This document shows, in pieces, positions 22,253 to 34,149 of a DNA stretch of 64,000 nucleotides (position 1 is the stretch's first letter; every line of letters starts with the position of its first letter). Source of the DNA: Phaeosaccion multiseriatum (Eukaryota > Ochrophyta, other classes). Under the pieces are notes generated by a model that saw nothing but the letters and a program-made list of their open reading frames with translations, was not told the origin of the DNA and did not search any database. The position numbers were made by a program, and so were the translations under genes. Location of the stretch: NCBI GenBank assembly GCA_965112735.1, contig OZ218950.1:1860001-1924000 (forward strand), read 5' to 3'.

Positions 22253-23608
22253 ATGGATGGGATCAACGAAAAGATTGACAAGGTGGACAGGGAAGAAGAG
22301 GAGGTAAAGCGGACTCTGCGTGGTGAAGCTTGCTACCTCTCCTTGACGGCTTCCGAAGGGAGGGAGGAGCTGCTGATGCACCTCGGGGCCTTGAGGGAGG
22401 AGAAGAGAGATCTCAGGGAGGCGAAGAGATATCTGATTGAAAGGGAGGACAAGGTGCTGGACGAGGAGCGGAACCAGAAGGCTTTCGAGAGGGAGAAGAA
22501 GGTCCTCACTCTCCGCCTCAAGGTCCAAGAGTCAGCAGCCCCCCCAAGTGCCACGCACGATGCTGCATGCGTGGGCAACGAGGAGGAGAGATCACATAGA
22601 AGCGGTAGCAGCAGCAGCAGCAGCGATACCACGCTGCCTTGGGTAAGCTCTGCTGGAGGGGAGAGGGGAGAGAGCGTGAGTGCTGTGTCGCATGCTGCAC
22701 AATCTAAGGTGTGGGCCATAAAGGAGCTGCACGGAAAGGTAATGGAGCTCGTGGGACGCGGAGAGTACGCCTTCGTCGCGGCGGTGTGCAAGCAGTGGAG
22801 GAACTACTACATTGTTGCACGAGCCGCCAAGACCAGACTCAAGAGCATAGTGGCATCTATCGACCGCGTGTACTGGGCTCGGAGGCAAGGATACCAACTT
22901 TCGGTCCAGACGTTCCAGGCAGCTGCTCAGTATGGAGATGTGGACATGTGCAAGGCTCTCTTTCACATGGGCTGCCCTTGGGATGAGAGCGTGTGCGTGT
23001 CAGCAACGACCAACGAGCGGCACAGCCCAAGCGTCCTCAAGTGGCTACGCTCCACGGACTCCCATGACAAGGACAGGAGATGCCCGTGGGATGAAGAAGT
23101 CTGCACTGCTGCTGCGGGGAGGGGAGGCATCGAGCTGCTGGAGTGGCTTCTCTCAGATGACGCAAAGGCGCCATTTTCTTGCTCGGTGTGGCTTCAGGCT
23201 ATTGGAAGTGGACGCATCAATGTGCTGGAGTTCCTGATGAACAATGACAAGGTCAGGGCTGAGCGGGAGCGAACAGGGGAGATCAGCAGGTGGAAGACCG
23301 GAGCTCATACCGCTATTGCAACCGCTGAGCTGGGCACGCTGCGGTGGTTGCATGCTAATGCACGTGACCTCTGCCTTTGGAACAAGATGCTGTGCCAGTA
23401 TGCTGTGCTCTTTGGGAAGAGCCTGACCCTGCTGCAGTGGCTCCGCTCGGAAGAAGTGGGCTGTACGTGGGACAAGTATTCGTGTCCAGAGTGCATCAAG
23501 AGAGGGGAGGAGCGCAGTGGTAGACAATGGGACATCAAGCCCGACGTGTTTCAGGAGATCAAGCAGTGGGTCCATGCCAACGGACACCCCTGCAACTGTC
23601 CGGACTGA
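22253..23608 (+). CDS. Ankyrin-like repeat protein with N-terminal coiled coil
   Basis: A single-exon ORF of 451 aa from ATG 22253 (MDGINEKIDKVDREEEEVKR). The open frame extends upstream to 22199 without another ATG. The first 110 residues are charged and heptad-like, so coiled coil is likely. Next comes a Ser run, then an F-box-like helical segment (ELHGKVMELVGRGEY, VCKQWRNYY), then repeats with the pattern of divergent ankyrins: FQAAAQYGDVDMCKALFHMG, CPWDEEVCTAAAGRGGIELL, EWLL, LGTLRWLHANARD, LLQWLRSEEVGCTWD. The CPWDE...C..AA...LE.L.WL signature is, as I recall, common in stramenopile and giant-virus ankyrin families. It probably mediates protein binding; no partner can be named. It is the only intronless protein-coding gene in the window apart from doubtful ORFs. 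Confidence 0.75.
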   Translation: MDGINEKIDKVDREEEEVKRTLRGEACYLSLTASEGREELLMHLGALREEKRDLREAKRYLIEREDKVLDEERNQKAFEREKKVLTLRLKVQESAAPPSATHDAACVGNEEERSHRSGSSSSSSDTTLPWVSSAGGERGESVSAVSHAAQSKVWAIKELHGKVMELVGRGEYAFVAAVCKQWRNYYIVARAAKTRLKSIVASIDRVYWARRQGYQLSVQTFQAAAQYGDVDMCKALFHMGCPWDESVCVSATTNERHSPSVLKWLRSTDSHDKDRRCPWDEEVCTAAAGRGGIELLEWLLSDDAKAPFSCSVWLQAIGSGRINVLEFLMNNDKVRAERERTGEISRWKTGAHTAIATAELGTLRWLHANARDLCLWNKMLCQYAVLFGKSLTLLQWLRSEEVGCTWDKYSCPECIKRGEERSGRQWDIKPDVFQEIKQWVHANGHPCNCPD

Positions 23609-23964
23609 GGACGGAGACTGACTGCTGACGGGAGTAGGTGCTTTCATTTGGAGGGTCTTCTGCTGAATTTATTCGTACAGAGATTCGATGGAAGACAGGG
23701 GGGGGGGCTGGAGTGCCACGGTAGGGAAGGGAGACATATTTTGAATGATAGGAATCAACCTAAGAATAACATATGCGTGTGTTTGTGAGTGTGTGTGTGT
23801 GAGTGTGTGTGTCGAATCCCCTTCATACCGTCGAATACCGCGAGCGAGTTGGCGGGGGGGGGGGTTGGGGAATCGGTTGGCGCCATTTTTCTGGACTGGA
23901 TGGCACTGGATGGCTCGCTTCGCTTTGGCAAGGGCAGCCCTCGCCCAGTAATAAAAGTTCCGTC
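23609..23964. other. Intergenic
   Basis: Between the ankyrin-like gene and the DCLRE1A-like start. It contains a (TG)n-rich patch (about 23775-23812), a G run at 23856-23866 and GGATGGCACTGGATGGC (23899-23915), a copy of a motif also found in introns. The promoter of the next gene must be here or further upstream. Confidence 0.5.
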
Positions 23965-24551
23965 ATGGCGCAGGAGCAGGCGAGCTTTTGCGTTGCCTGT
24001 GAGAGGATCTTCCTCTCCTTCTCAAAGCTGCACGACCGTTGCCCGGAGTGCCTGGGGGCGAGGAAGGGAGGGAAGGCAGGGAAGAAGAGGAAGAAATTGA
24101 GCCTCTCGAGCAGCAGTAGCAGAAGCAATACGGGGGGGGCGCTTGCTTCTGATACTGCTGGAGAAGGGGTTGAGGAGGTGGGACGGAGTGCCAAGATGGA
24201 TGAGGCTGAACTCGATTTGGGCCCGACAGTCTCCATCTCCTCTCCTTCCCAAGCCATGGTCACCTCCGTATCGTCATCATTATCGTCGCCATCACAGAGC
24301 ATAGAAGGCTTTCTTAAGGGTCTGGGTTCGGATCAGCGTGCTCATACCAGCGAGGAGACGGTGGCCCATACGGAAGACGGAGAGAAATGCCCAGAGCAGC
24401 ATGAGAATGAGTTTGACCTGGACGGGGATACTGAGCAAGAGGGAGTTTCTGAGACGGAGGAAGAACGGGAGGAGAAGCAAGAAGAGGCTGAGGGAGAGCA
24501 GGAAGACGACGAAGTGTAGGAGCAGAAGAAGAAGAAGAAGCAGGAGGAGGA

Positions 24552-24585
<34 letters not shown>

Positions 24586-27500
24586 GAGGAGCAGGAGGAG
24601 GAGCAGGAGCAGGAGAAGCAGGAGGAGCAGGAGGAGCAGGAGGAAGAGGACTATGAGGATAGTCACTACGGTGACAGCGAGAGCTTCTATGCTCTTGCGG
24701 TCGAAGGTGGTCACGATGAGATGTACGAAGAGCGAGAGGGTTCTGACGCAAGCAGCCAAGAAGGAGGGCAAGAAGACAGGCTAGAGGAGAGTATAGGTGC
24801 TGCAGAGACGGAGGCCGAGGAGGAGCACGAGGAGGAAGGAGAGGTAGCGACCGAGGACGAGGGGGAGGAAGGGAGGGGCGATTGCCTTGGCATTGTCGAT
24901 GGTGATGACGATGATGATGACGATGACGTGACGTGCCTTGGCCATGTGCCCTCGAGCGTTACACGGCAGCCCCTATCCTCGCTGGCAGACATGGGAAGAG
25001 GCGAACACAGGAGTCGACACAGGAGGGAGGAGGGAGACAGGGAAGGAGATCAGACTATGGCTGCTGCTACTGTTGCTGCTACTGCTAATGCTGCTACTGC
25101 TGCTACTGCTGCTTCTGCTGCTGAGACTGAGGAAGCGCTGACCCTTCTGTGCCCCGTCTGTTTGACGTCCTTGGGAAAGCTTGCAATGGAGGAAAGGTGT
25201 AAGCACGTGAACGATTGCGCCGACCAGCAGGAGAGCGGCACAGCGCCAACCACAGTACGAAGTGGAGGATGTGCACGTGTGGGCAAGGAGGAAGGAGGAT
25301 CTTCAGAAGAACGGTCGGTGGAGCAGTCTCTGACACCGGAGGGGTGTTGCGTCTGTGGGCAGGACCTGTCGGGCTTGAGGGAGAGGGCCAAGGAATGGCA
25401 CATCAACGCCTGCCTAGATAGTCAGCAAGCTGCCTTCCGGGCAGAGGAGGTGGAGGCAGAAGCAGCGGTGGAAAGAGGCGGAGGAGGAGCAGGAGGAGCA
25501 GGAGCAGGAGGTGCATCGGAGGGGGGGAAGGGCCGCCGAAGAAAGAGATGTATTGGCGAGGCTGCAGACGTGAGAGCGGAAGAGTCTGGTGTGGCTACTA
25601 CTGCTCAGTTGCCTCGAAATGATGAGTTATTGAGTGAGAACTACGAGTGCCTATTCTGCCACGTGGCCCTCACTGGGAAGCCCTGGAAGCAGCGAGTGGG
25701 ACACGTTAAGAAGTGCAGGAAGAAGTCTGAAGCCGCTGCTGCAGCCGCTGCTGCTGCTGCCTCCGGCGCTCCAACCACACCTCCAGGCCGAACAGAGGGG
25801 AAGGAGAGGGGCGTGGAGGTGGTGGTGGTAGACATTGACAGCGCAGAGGAAGGGGGGGGAGGTGCAGGGCAAGCAGTGGCAGCTGCTCCGAAGGCGCTGA
25901 GTATTAATGACGTGTTGATGGGCCCAGCGAGGAAACGGAGTCGAGGAGGTGAGGCTGCGAAAGAGCTCGAGCAGAAGAAGCAGGCGAAGGGCAGCACCAG
26001 CACCAGCACCAGCACCAGCATTAGTACTGCATTGGAGAAGGGGGGCAAAGCTCTATCTACTGCGACCCCGACTTGTTGGCCAATAGCGATGAAGGGCAAG
26101 GGCAAAGCGGCCGTGGCAGGGGTGGCAGGAGACCGGAGCAACATCAAGAACAATACCAAGAAGAAGAAGATGAGTGCGGGCGACTACTTCGGCTGGGGCG
26201 CTTCCAACTCGCCCTGCCCGGCCTTCAAGAAGGTCCCCGGTGCGATGATGCCCATCATTGTGGACGGTAAGTGCATGGCAGTGGATGGCAGTGGATGGCA
26301 GTGCATGGTGAGGAGCCTTGGGGTGACAGACAGGCAAGAATGAGGTTTCTCACCCACTGCTACTAATTCTCTTTTCACTCTCCCTCCCTCGCTCTCTTTC
26401 TCTCCTTCTCTCTTCTTTCCCCCTTATCTGCATGCTCTATCTTGTCTTTCTACCTCTGTTTGTGTGGCTCTCTCTCCCGGCCTCTCTTCCTCTCTCTCTC
26501 GCGCTCCACCCCTCCTACCCCCTGTTGCATTCATTCCGCTTACTGCTGCATTCATTCCGCTTACTGCTGCATTCATTCATTCATTCATTCATTCCGCTTA
26601 CTGCCGCATTCCTTCCGCTTACTGCTGCATTCCGCATTCAAAGGCTTCCGATGGGCGAAGCCCAGCTTGTCCCGAGTGTACTTCCTCACGCACTTCCACG
26701 GCGACCATTACTGCGGGCTGGGAAAGCGCTTTGGCTGTGGCTTAATCTACGGGAGCATTCCGACCCTCAAGCTGGTGAAGCGCAAGCTAGGTGTGAAAGC
26801 CAAGTTCCTGCGGCCTCTGAAGATGAATACGCCGCACCAAATACCGCTCCGTTGGGCTCCAGGAGCGGGGTGGGGGAAAGGGGCGAGGGCAAGAGGGAGA
26901 GGGTGGAAAGCACGGCAGCGGCCGCCGCTGAAGAAGAAAAGGAAGTACCACCACCAGCAGCAGCAGCAGCAGCAGCAGGAGGAGGAGGAGGAGAAGAAGG
27001 TAGAGGAGGAAAGCGTGACGGGTCCCGTCACGCTTTTGGACGCCAACCACTGCCCAGGTTCTGTTCTGTTTTTGTTCGAGATGCCCGACGGAAAGACCCA
27101 TTTACACGTGGGAGACTTTCGTTGGGCGCAGGAGGAGGTGCTGCGAATGAACCCGGAGCTCCTCAAGTTTGATCAGCGGGTGCACAGTGGGCCTCCTGTA
27201 GCAGCAGCAGCAAGCCTCCGCAGCAGCAACACCACCGCCAAGACGGGCAGTAAGAGCCGTGGTGATGAGGAGGATAGGGAGGAGAGTAGGAACAGCAGCA
27301 GCAGCAGCAGTGGCGAGGGTGGGGGGGCGGGTGATAGTGGTCGGGTGGAGAGTGAGAAAGGGGATGGTAGAAGGGGCGTGGAAGGCGGGGATAGATGTGG
27401 GGAAGAAGAGACGAACGACGACGGGGCGAGAGGAGGAGGAAGAGGTGGTGGTGGTGGTGGTGGTGGTGGTGGTGGCGGAGGAGGAGGAGGAGGAGGAGGA

Positions 27501-29065
27501 GGAGGAGGAGGAGGAGGAGGAGGAGGAGGAGGAGGAGGAGGAGGAGGAGGTGGTGGAGGAGGAGGAGGAGAAGGAGGAGGAGGAGGAGGAGGAGGAGGAG
27601 GAGGAGGAGGAGGAGGAGGAGGAGGAAGAGGAGAAGGAGAAGGAGGAGGAGAAGAGCGAAAGGATGGTGGTGGCGGGGCGCTCATCAACAAGTTGCCTCC
27701 CGCTGTCGCTGCAGAGGCGGAAGTGTACCGACAGGGAGCCGTCAAACAAGCGGAGCAGAAGCTGCAGCTACAACGGATGAAGGAGGAGCGTGATCGGGAG
27801 AGCGATAGACAGGAGCGAGGCGAACCATCGAATCGAATCGACACGCTGTTCCTGGACACCACTTACTGCCGCCCGCAGTACACCTTCCCGTCTCAAAAGG
27901 ACACGATCGATGCGGTGACGGCCGTGGCTCGGGAGCACTTGAACGAGAGCGAAGGCTTCTTGAGCGAGAGCGAAGGCTTCGACACGCTGCTCCTCTTCGG
28001 CTCTTACTCCCTGGGCAAGGAGAGGCTCTACATGGAGGTGGCGAGGTACGTGCGTGCGTGGGTGCGTGGGGTGGGGAATGTGTGGGTGAGGGAGTTTCAC
28101 CACAAAGGAATGTCGTGGTGTTCGACTTTCGACGCTCTCTCTCCTCCCCCCCTCTCCCTCTCTCTCTCTCTCTCTCCCCCTCTCTCTCTCTCCCTCGCTC
28201 TCTCTCTCTCTCTCACACTCCCTCTCTCTTTCTCTCTCTCTCGCTCCCTCTTTCCTTCCCCTTCTGCCCAGACGCCTTGGGAAGAAGGTATGCGTGAGCG
28301 AGGGGCGCAAGGCCATGTTGGACTGCCTGGACTGGGACGATGAAACCAAGAACATCCTCACACTGGATGAAGCTGCCACTCCCATTTGGGTGGTGCCTAT
28401 TAACCACATCACTATGGATACCCTGCCTAACTACTTCGAGAAGAGAGTGCCGCGGGTGATGGAGTTTAGGCATGTGGTCGGGTTCCGCCCCACGGGCTGG
28501 ACCTACAAACAGGTATGGTGTGGTTGTACAAAGAGCTGTAACGTTCAGTAAGTCTGAGTTTGAGTTTGAGTTTGAGTTTATTAGACGGTCGTCTCGTTGT
28601 TGTGGTTTTGTACCCAAACACACACCGAACAAGAGCTTCATATTGAATACCGAGTATCGAGTATGCTTCTGCAACGTTCTAACTAACTCAAGCCGCTCGC
28701 CACAGGTCAAGGCAGGCGGGGTCACACGGACTGTGGAGGAGACTCGGAGGAGACGGAGCAGGTGAGGGAGGGGAAGGAGGAAAGGAGGAAGGGACAGAAG
28801 GCGCGGGGAGGAGGAGGTGGTGGAGCAGGAGCAGGAGGAAGAGGGGGGGGGCAGGGGGACCACACGCCCTTCCTCGATTCCTTTGGGCCAAGAGTATCGA
28901 TTGATTGCGCCGTCCCTTGCTCCTTGCTCAACGGGCCTGTCCTGTCATCAAAGTCCCCCTCTCTCTCAGCCCCTCATCACCAGCCAACCTTCATATCGTC
29001 GATCGCCTCTTTCCCCCTCTACCTACTTGTGCATGCACCTTTCACCTTTCACCACACGCACACAC

Positions 29066-29146
<81 letters not shown>

Positions 29147-29510
29147 CAGCCAAGCTGCGAGCGGTGGAGGAGCGGGAGGGGGAGGGGCGACTATGGTGCA
29201 GCAAGCCGCCAACGCCCTTTGTAAAGAGCAGCAAGAGCAGGAGCAAGAGAACAAGCGACATCTTCTGAGTAAAAAGACGGAATCGAGTGGAAAGCGGCAG
29301 CAGCAGCGCCTGACCACTTACGGTGTGCCTTACTCCGAGCACTCCAACTTCCAGGAGCTAAGAGACTGTGTGCGCTTCTTCAATGCCAAGCGCATCGTTC
29401 CGACGGTGTCCTGTGAAACGGCCGAGCAGGTGGAAGGGCAGATCAAGCTGCTCACGGAACCCGACAAGGTGGTGAATGATCTACTTAAGTGTGGCTTTAA
29501 AATTAACTAA
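23965..29510 (+). CDS. DCLRE1A: SNM1A/DCLRE1A-type DNA crosslink-repair nuclease
   Basis: 5'-exonuclease family (metallo-beta-lactamase plus beta-CASP) acting in interstrand crosslink repair. Proposed exons: 23965-26266 (interrupted, see below), 26644-28045, 28272-28512, 28706-28761, 29150-29510; all junctions are GT-AG and in phase. The N-terminal half has four UBZ4-like fingers: CVAC...CPEC (residue 9 on), CPVCLTSLG...HVNDC, CCVCGQDL...HINAC, CLFCHVAL...HVKKC. The catalytic part has SRVYFLTHFHGDHYCGL (HxHxDH), NHCPGS, HVGDFRW, LDTTYC, FGSYSLGKE and VPYSEHSNF, so all metal-binding and beta-CASP motifs are intact. About 230 low-complexity residues, including roughly 70 Gly, interrupt the domain between HVGDFRW and LDTTYC. 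One in-frame TAG at 24517 splits exon 1 within an acidic stretch; it sits at a GTGTAG donor-like site, so a small intron there is possible. Confidence 0.88.
27444..27645 (+). repeat. (GGT)n/(GGA)n array inside the DCLRE1A catalytic domain
   Basis: About 200 bp of GGT then GGA units in frame as poly-Gly. The array lies between conserved motifs that are in the same open frame on both sides. Confidence 0.95.
29053..29148 (+). repeat. (CA)n microsatellite at the last DCLRE1A intron acceptor
   Basis: A long CA run ending directly at the acceptor CACAG|CCAAGC (29149), so the microsatellite supplies the splice-site tract. Confidence 0.95.
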
Positions 29511-30087
29511 ACGGGTAGGGTAGGGGCTGCTGAAGAATGGGAGGAGGAGGGACCGTGAGGAGGGGGGGCTGAAGGGTCATGAGGGGGGTACGTTTGTACC
29601 ACTTACTCTACGGTAAACGATGTGTATATATGTATCCCGAGAGGTGAGGGAGGAGGGGTAGGAGGGGTGAGGGGGGAGCCTTTCGAGTCGCAACGGAGGG
29701 GCTGCTGAACAAGGGGACGCAAGAGGGGCGAGCCTTTTGTCGAGTAGCGAGATGGACCCGCTGCTCCATACCCAGCGAGCTGAGTCAGTCACGTTGCCCC
29801 CCAAAAGGTGGTTAGAACCAGATGTTCAACACAAATGTTCAATTTTCCCAGTTATTTTTTCTGATTTTGGACAAAAAATGACTCGCGTGGCGATGTCGAT
29901 GATGATCGGGAGAGGAAAGGAAAGTTGGAATGATGATCTCCCCCACCCCTTATAAAAAGAGGCATAGAAGAGAGAGTATGCTAAGACGAATGTGGAACGA
30001 AGGAAGATGATGAAGCACTGGAGTTGACCGTGCGGGGCGGGCTGACAAGTACCGCCAGTCATTGGAGCAGGGAGAGGAGAAGGAGAG
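29511..30087. other. Intergenic between DCLRE1A-like and bZIP-PAS genes
   Basis: No gene recognised in 577 bp. It carries the DCLRE1A 3' flank and the promoter/5' leader of the next gene, including a TATA-like element at 29951. Confidence 0.5.
29951..29959 (+). promoter_or_regulatory. TATA-like element
   Basis: TATAAAAAG lies 137 bp before the bZIP-PAS ATG in otherwise GC-rich sequence. Position and sequence fit a TATA box; nothing else confirms it. Confidence 0.35.
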
Positions 30088-30748
30088 ATGGAGCAGCCGC
30101 AGCACCAGCCGCAGCACCCGCCGCAGTACCGACTTGCCATGGATGCGGCCGGGGCCTTGCCGCAGCCTCTCCTCCAAGGCGTGGTCCACCACCCTCACCA
30201 GGAGTGCCAGCAACCACAGCAGCCGCCACAGCAGCCGCCGCAGGTGCCGGACGAGCAGCAGCAACAGCCTCCTCCAGGGCAGGCGTTTGGTCCGAATGCG
30301 CCACCGCCACAGCCGCCGCCGCCGCCGCCGGCGCAGGCGCAGCTCCAGCAGCAGCAGCAGCTCCAGCACCGGCAGGGTCTAGCGCTGAGCGTCATGCCGT
30401 TGGGTACTGGAGACGAGGCGGGGCACGAGTCCCAACAGCAGCAGCAAACGGGGGAGAGGGGTGGCACCCCCACCAGCGGCGGCGGACTAGTGGCTGTGCC
30501 AGAGGAGATTCGTAGCACCAGAAGCAATAGCAATGGCTCCACCGGCCTTCCGCAGCCCATGCTGGGGGGTGTTGGTCTGTATGGAGGAGGAGGGGGAGGA
30601 GGCGGGGAGGGGGCGCCCAAGGTGGTGGACAGTGGGGCCTACACCGCTGCTCACGGGTTTCACGCCCCGGTCATGGCGGCCTACTTTAATCCACAGCAGC
30701 AGGCCGCGTTTAACCCTGCGGCCCTTCCGCTTCAGCTGCAGCAAGTGT

Positions 30749-30787
<39 letters not shown>

Positions 30788-30842
30788 TTGCGCAGCAGCA
30801 GCCCCAGCAGTACCACGCCTTTGCGGGCGCAGACCCCCGCCA

Positions 30843-30875
<33 letters not shown>

Positions 30876-31286
30876 TCCCACTTGGATTCATCCGGGCATA
30901 GCGGGTTACCCTTACGCCGGCATGATGCAGAGCCAACAGATGCAAATGGCGGTGGCAGCGGCAGCAGCTCAGCAGCAGCAAGCTCAGGCCCTAGCCGCTC
31001 GTGTGGCTTCGCAGCACCATGCGGTGGTCGGTTGGGGCGGAAGCAGCACCAGTAGTAGTAGTAGTAGCGGAGTACAAGGCGCCCACGGCAAGGAGGAGCA
31101 GCCGCCTACGACAGCGCTAGCGGTGGGGGCCGTAGCAGCACCAGAAGGGGCAAGCGAAAGCGCGGTCAGTGAGGCCAGCGCAGAGAATCCGTCCAATTTA
31201 GAGAGCCCTGCCCCCCCCGAGCTGCTGAGCGCAGTAGCGCCGAGTCCGCTGGCTTCCCCACCAGCGCCAGCAGCAGCGGCGGCACC

Positions 31287-31323
<37 letters not shown>

Positions 31324-31607
31324 AAGCAGCGAGGCACGTTCCCCAAGTCGACGTGGTCCTCGGACGGTGGAAACGTCCACACCAGCAGCGGCAGCAACAG
31401 CAGCGGCGCGGCCATTCGGCAACCTGCTCTTCCTGTCTCTGCCCCAGTAGCAGCTGCAGTGGCCGCGAGCGCCCTTACGTCATCCATTCCATCTTCCATG
31501 GCGTCGCCGCCACCAGCAGCCTCTTCGCCACCGCCAGTCTCATCACTGCCAGCGCCGACGCCTCAACCGCAGCAGGCCCAGCCGCCGCCGCACCATCATC
31601 ACCATGC

Positions 31608-31645
<38 letters not shown>

Positions 31646-33824
31646 TCCATCACCACCACCATCACCAGCAGCAGCAGCCGCACCAGCCGATTCACGCCCC
31701 GATGATGATGGGCGTGCTTCCTTACATGGTTCCTCCTGGGCAGCAGCCGCAGCAGCAGCACCACCACCACCACCCGCATCATCCCCACGCCGGCATGGCC
31801 GGAGTACCAACCCCCGCTCACCATCACCTCGGCGGGCCTCCGGGCACTGCTGCCGCCGCTGCTGCGGCTGTGGTGGCGGCGGCGGCTGCTGCAGCTGCTG
31901 CTGGCTCGCACCCACCGCCACACTTGGGCGCGTCTGGCATGCCGCCGCAGCTCATGGCGCAGCACGCCCTCATGATGGATCAGGAGAGGTGAGTGGTTCA
32001 TCTTGGGCTGACTGAGAGAGGAAGAGAGAGAGAGAGGGGGACGAGGAAGATGAGTCGTGTGTGTATTTTTATCGTCATTCGTTCCCCTGCGACGTGAGTA
32101 TATCATGTGGCCACAATCTATAGTTTTTTTAATCCGTCGTGCCCCTCCTCAGGTTCAACTCCCGCATGGCTATTGAGGAACACGTGCGCACGCAGCAGAA
32201 GAAGGTGCAGAAGCGAGCGGCCAACCGCATCTCCGCCCAGCTCTCCCGCAAGCGCAAGAAGGCTTTCATTGAGGACCTGTCTATGCAAAACATGGTGCTC
32301 TGTCGGCACAATGAGATTCTGGAGGCTGTGCCGGACCCCATCTTCGCCTTTCTTGTCAAGGACGGAAGCATTTGGTTCGCCTCCAACAGCGCGCAATTGG
32401 TGAGTGGTGGACATGTGTGTCAGCTTTTCACTTGTTGTGGTTGGAGGGTTATTATGCATGCCTTCCTTCTTACACCACACCATCCTCTCCCGGGATTTCT
32501 CTCCTGACGCCGCAACTCTCTTCCCTCTCAGGTGTTGGGTGTGGATGGCGAAGAGCTGACGAAGCAGAGCATCTACAAGTTCATCTCCGCCGATTGCGCC
32601 AAACGCCTTCAGGCTCTCGTGCTCGACGCCTCCAAGCAAGGCACGCGCACGGCGGGGGGGGAGGCGGAGGGCATTGATTTGGCAGAACCCCTCACTGTCC
32701 GGTTCCGCAAAAAGGGCACCAGTAACCGGCGCGGCGGAGTGCTGCGAGGAACGGTGAGCCGCATTGACGAGGACGACCCCGCGCTGACGTGCGTTTGTTC
32801 CATTCGAGCAATAGAGGACGACGCAGCAGCGGGGGCGGGCGATGGAGACAGCGACGACAGCGAGTGCTCCGAGAGCCAGTCGGCCACCGGCTCTTCCTCC
32901 TCCGATTGCGGGGGCAGCACCACTGGAAGCTGCGGCGGAAGCACCACGGGAAGCAATAGCAGCGGAAGCAAGAGCCGCAGCGGGAGCGGGAGCGGGAGCG
33001 GGAGTGGTAGCGGAGGAGAGGGCAGCAGCAGCAGCGGCAGCGGCGGCGTGCACTGCGAGCGAAAGGCCCGCAAGAAGAGCACGACTTTCGCCACGGACAC
33101 CCCCCCACCCCCTCCTGACGACTGCCGACAGGACGGTGGAGAGGGAGATGAGGGGGCCAGCAACAGCAGCAACGGCAACGACAGCGGTGGGAGCAACCGC
33201 GGGTCTCCGCTTCAACAGGACGAGAAGTACGCCTTCATCACCGACTCGGCTGAGCGCGCACGATTCAACACCTACATGCTGTCGGGCAACACCACCACGA
33301 GTACCACCAGCGCCAGCACCACCAGCGGCAGCTGCAGCAGCGGTAGCGGCAGCGGGGAGGAGAGTGAGCAGCCGTCGGATCGGAGTAAGAAGGAGGGCGG
33401 TTCCAAAAGGAGGAAGCGCAGCACCAAGTCCTCGGCAGCAAGTGCACAAGGCGCCGCGGTCTCACCGTCCAGCTCCTCCGCTGCGGAGGAGGATAAGAAA
33501 GCAACGACGGCGGCAACAACAGCAACAGCACCACCACCACCACAAACAACAACAGCAACAGCAACAACAACAGCAGCAGTGCTTCCCCTTTCGCCTTCGT
33601 CGGGTGCCCTGCCCGTCCCGCACATGCTGCACCACAAGCTGCACAAGGCCCAGCGGCATCGGCAGCAGCAGCTGGAGGAGAGGGGGACGTCGAGTGAGGG
33701 CGCCAAGCACGGTCAGGAAGCAGTAGCAGCCGACCAAGTGCTATCTTCACCACAGCCAGTAGTAGCCACGTCCGGAGCTGAACAGCAGCAGAGTCCGATG
33801 CAGGAGCAGCAACAGGACCAATAG
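30088..33824 (+). CDS. bZIP-PAS transcription factor
   Basis: join(30088..31988,32153..32399,32532..33824); donors GTGAGT, acceptors CCTCAG and TCTCAG, phases consistent, 1146 aa. Residues 1-630 are low complexity (poly-Gln, His, Pro, Ala), typical of activation regions. Exon 2 encodes the basic region KKVQKRAANRISAQLSRKRK with the N-x7-R signature and a short three-heptad zipper (DL, VL, IL). A PAS domain begins almost immediately (EAVPDPIFAFLVKDGSIWFA, then LGVDGEELTKQSIYKFI) and ends with the sheet ALTCVCSIRAIED. The C-terminus is again Ser/Gly/Gln-rich with a basic KKEGGSKRRKRS patch. A nuclear dimeric DNA-binding role is expected. The LOV photoreceptor motif (NCRFLQ-type, with its flavin-binding Cys) is absent, so it is not an aureochrome and its ligand, if any, is unknown. 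Confidence 0.85.
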
Positions 33825-34149
33825 AAGGGCCGGGCTTTGGTCCCGAAACAAGTTTTCTCTCATTTCCGATGGGAGTATTGGATGGAAGGAATGACGAATG
33901 CCCGCCGCGTATTGCGCACCTCGTTTTACCCGAGAAGGCGTGCAATTTCTTTGGAGAGCGATGCAAATATTGTTCCATAAATTAAAAAGCGACTCAAAGA
34001 AATACAGAGTTTGCGATTGAAAAGGAAAGAAAGGAAAACGGAAATCGGCCCCAGCCCAATATGCCAACAAAATTTGAAGAACAGTTCAATGGCCCTTCTG
34101 GGCCGCTCGAGCCCCACAATCGTTGTCTCTAGAGAGAGAGGGCCGACCC

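Noticed and set aside
27102-27862. Poly-Ser, poly-Pro and poly-Glu ORFs around the DCLRE1A Gly tract
   Set aside because: Alternative frames of the same GGA/GGT array; only the poly-Gly frame connects the nuclease motifs.
32153-33000. Aureochrome (bZIP-LOV photoreceptor)
   Set aside because: The PAS region lacks the NCRFLQ-type flavin-binding motif and its Cys.
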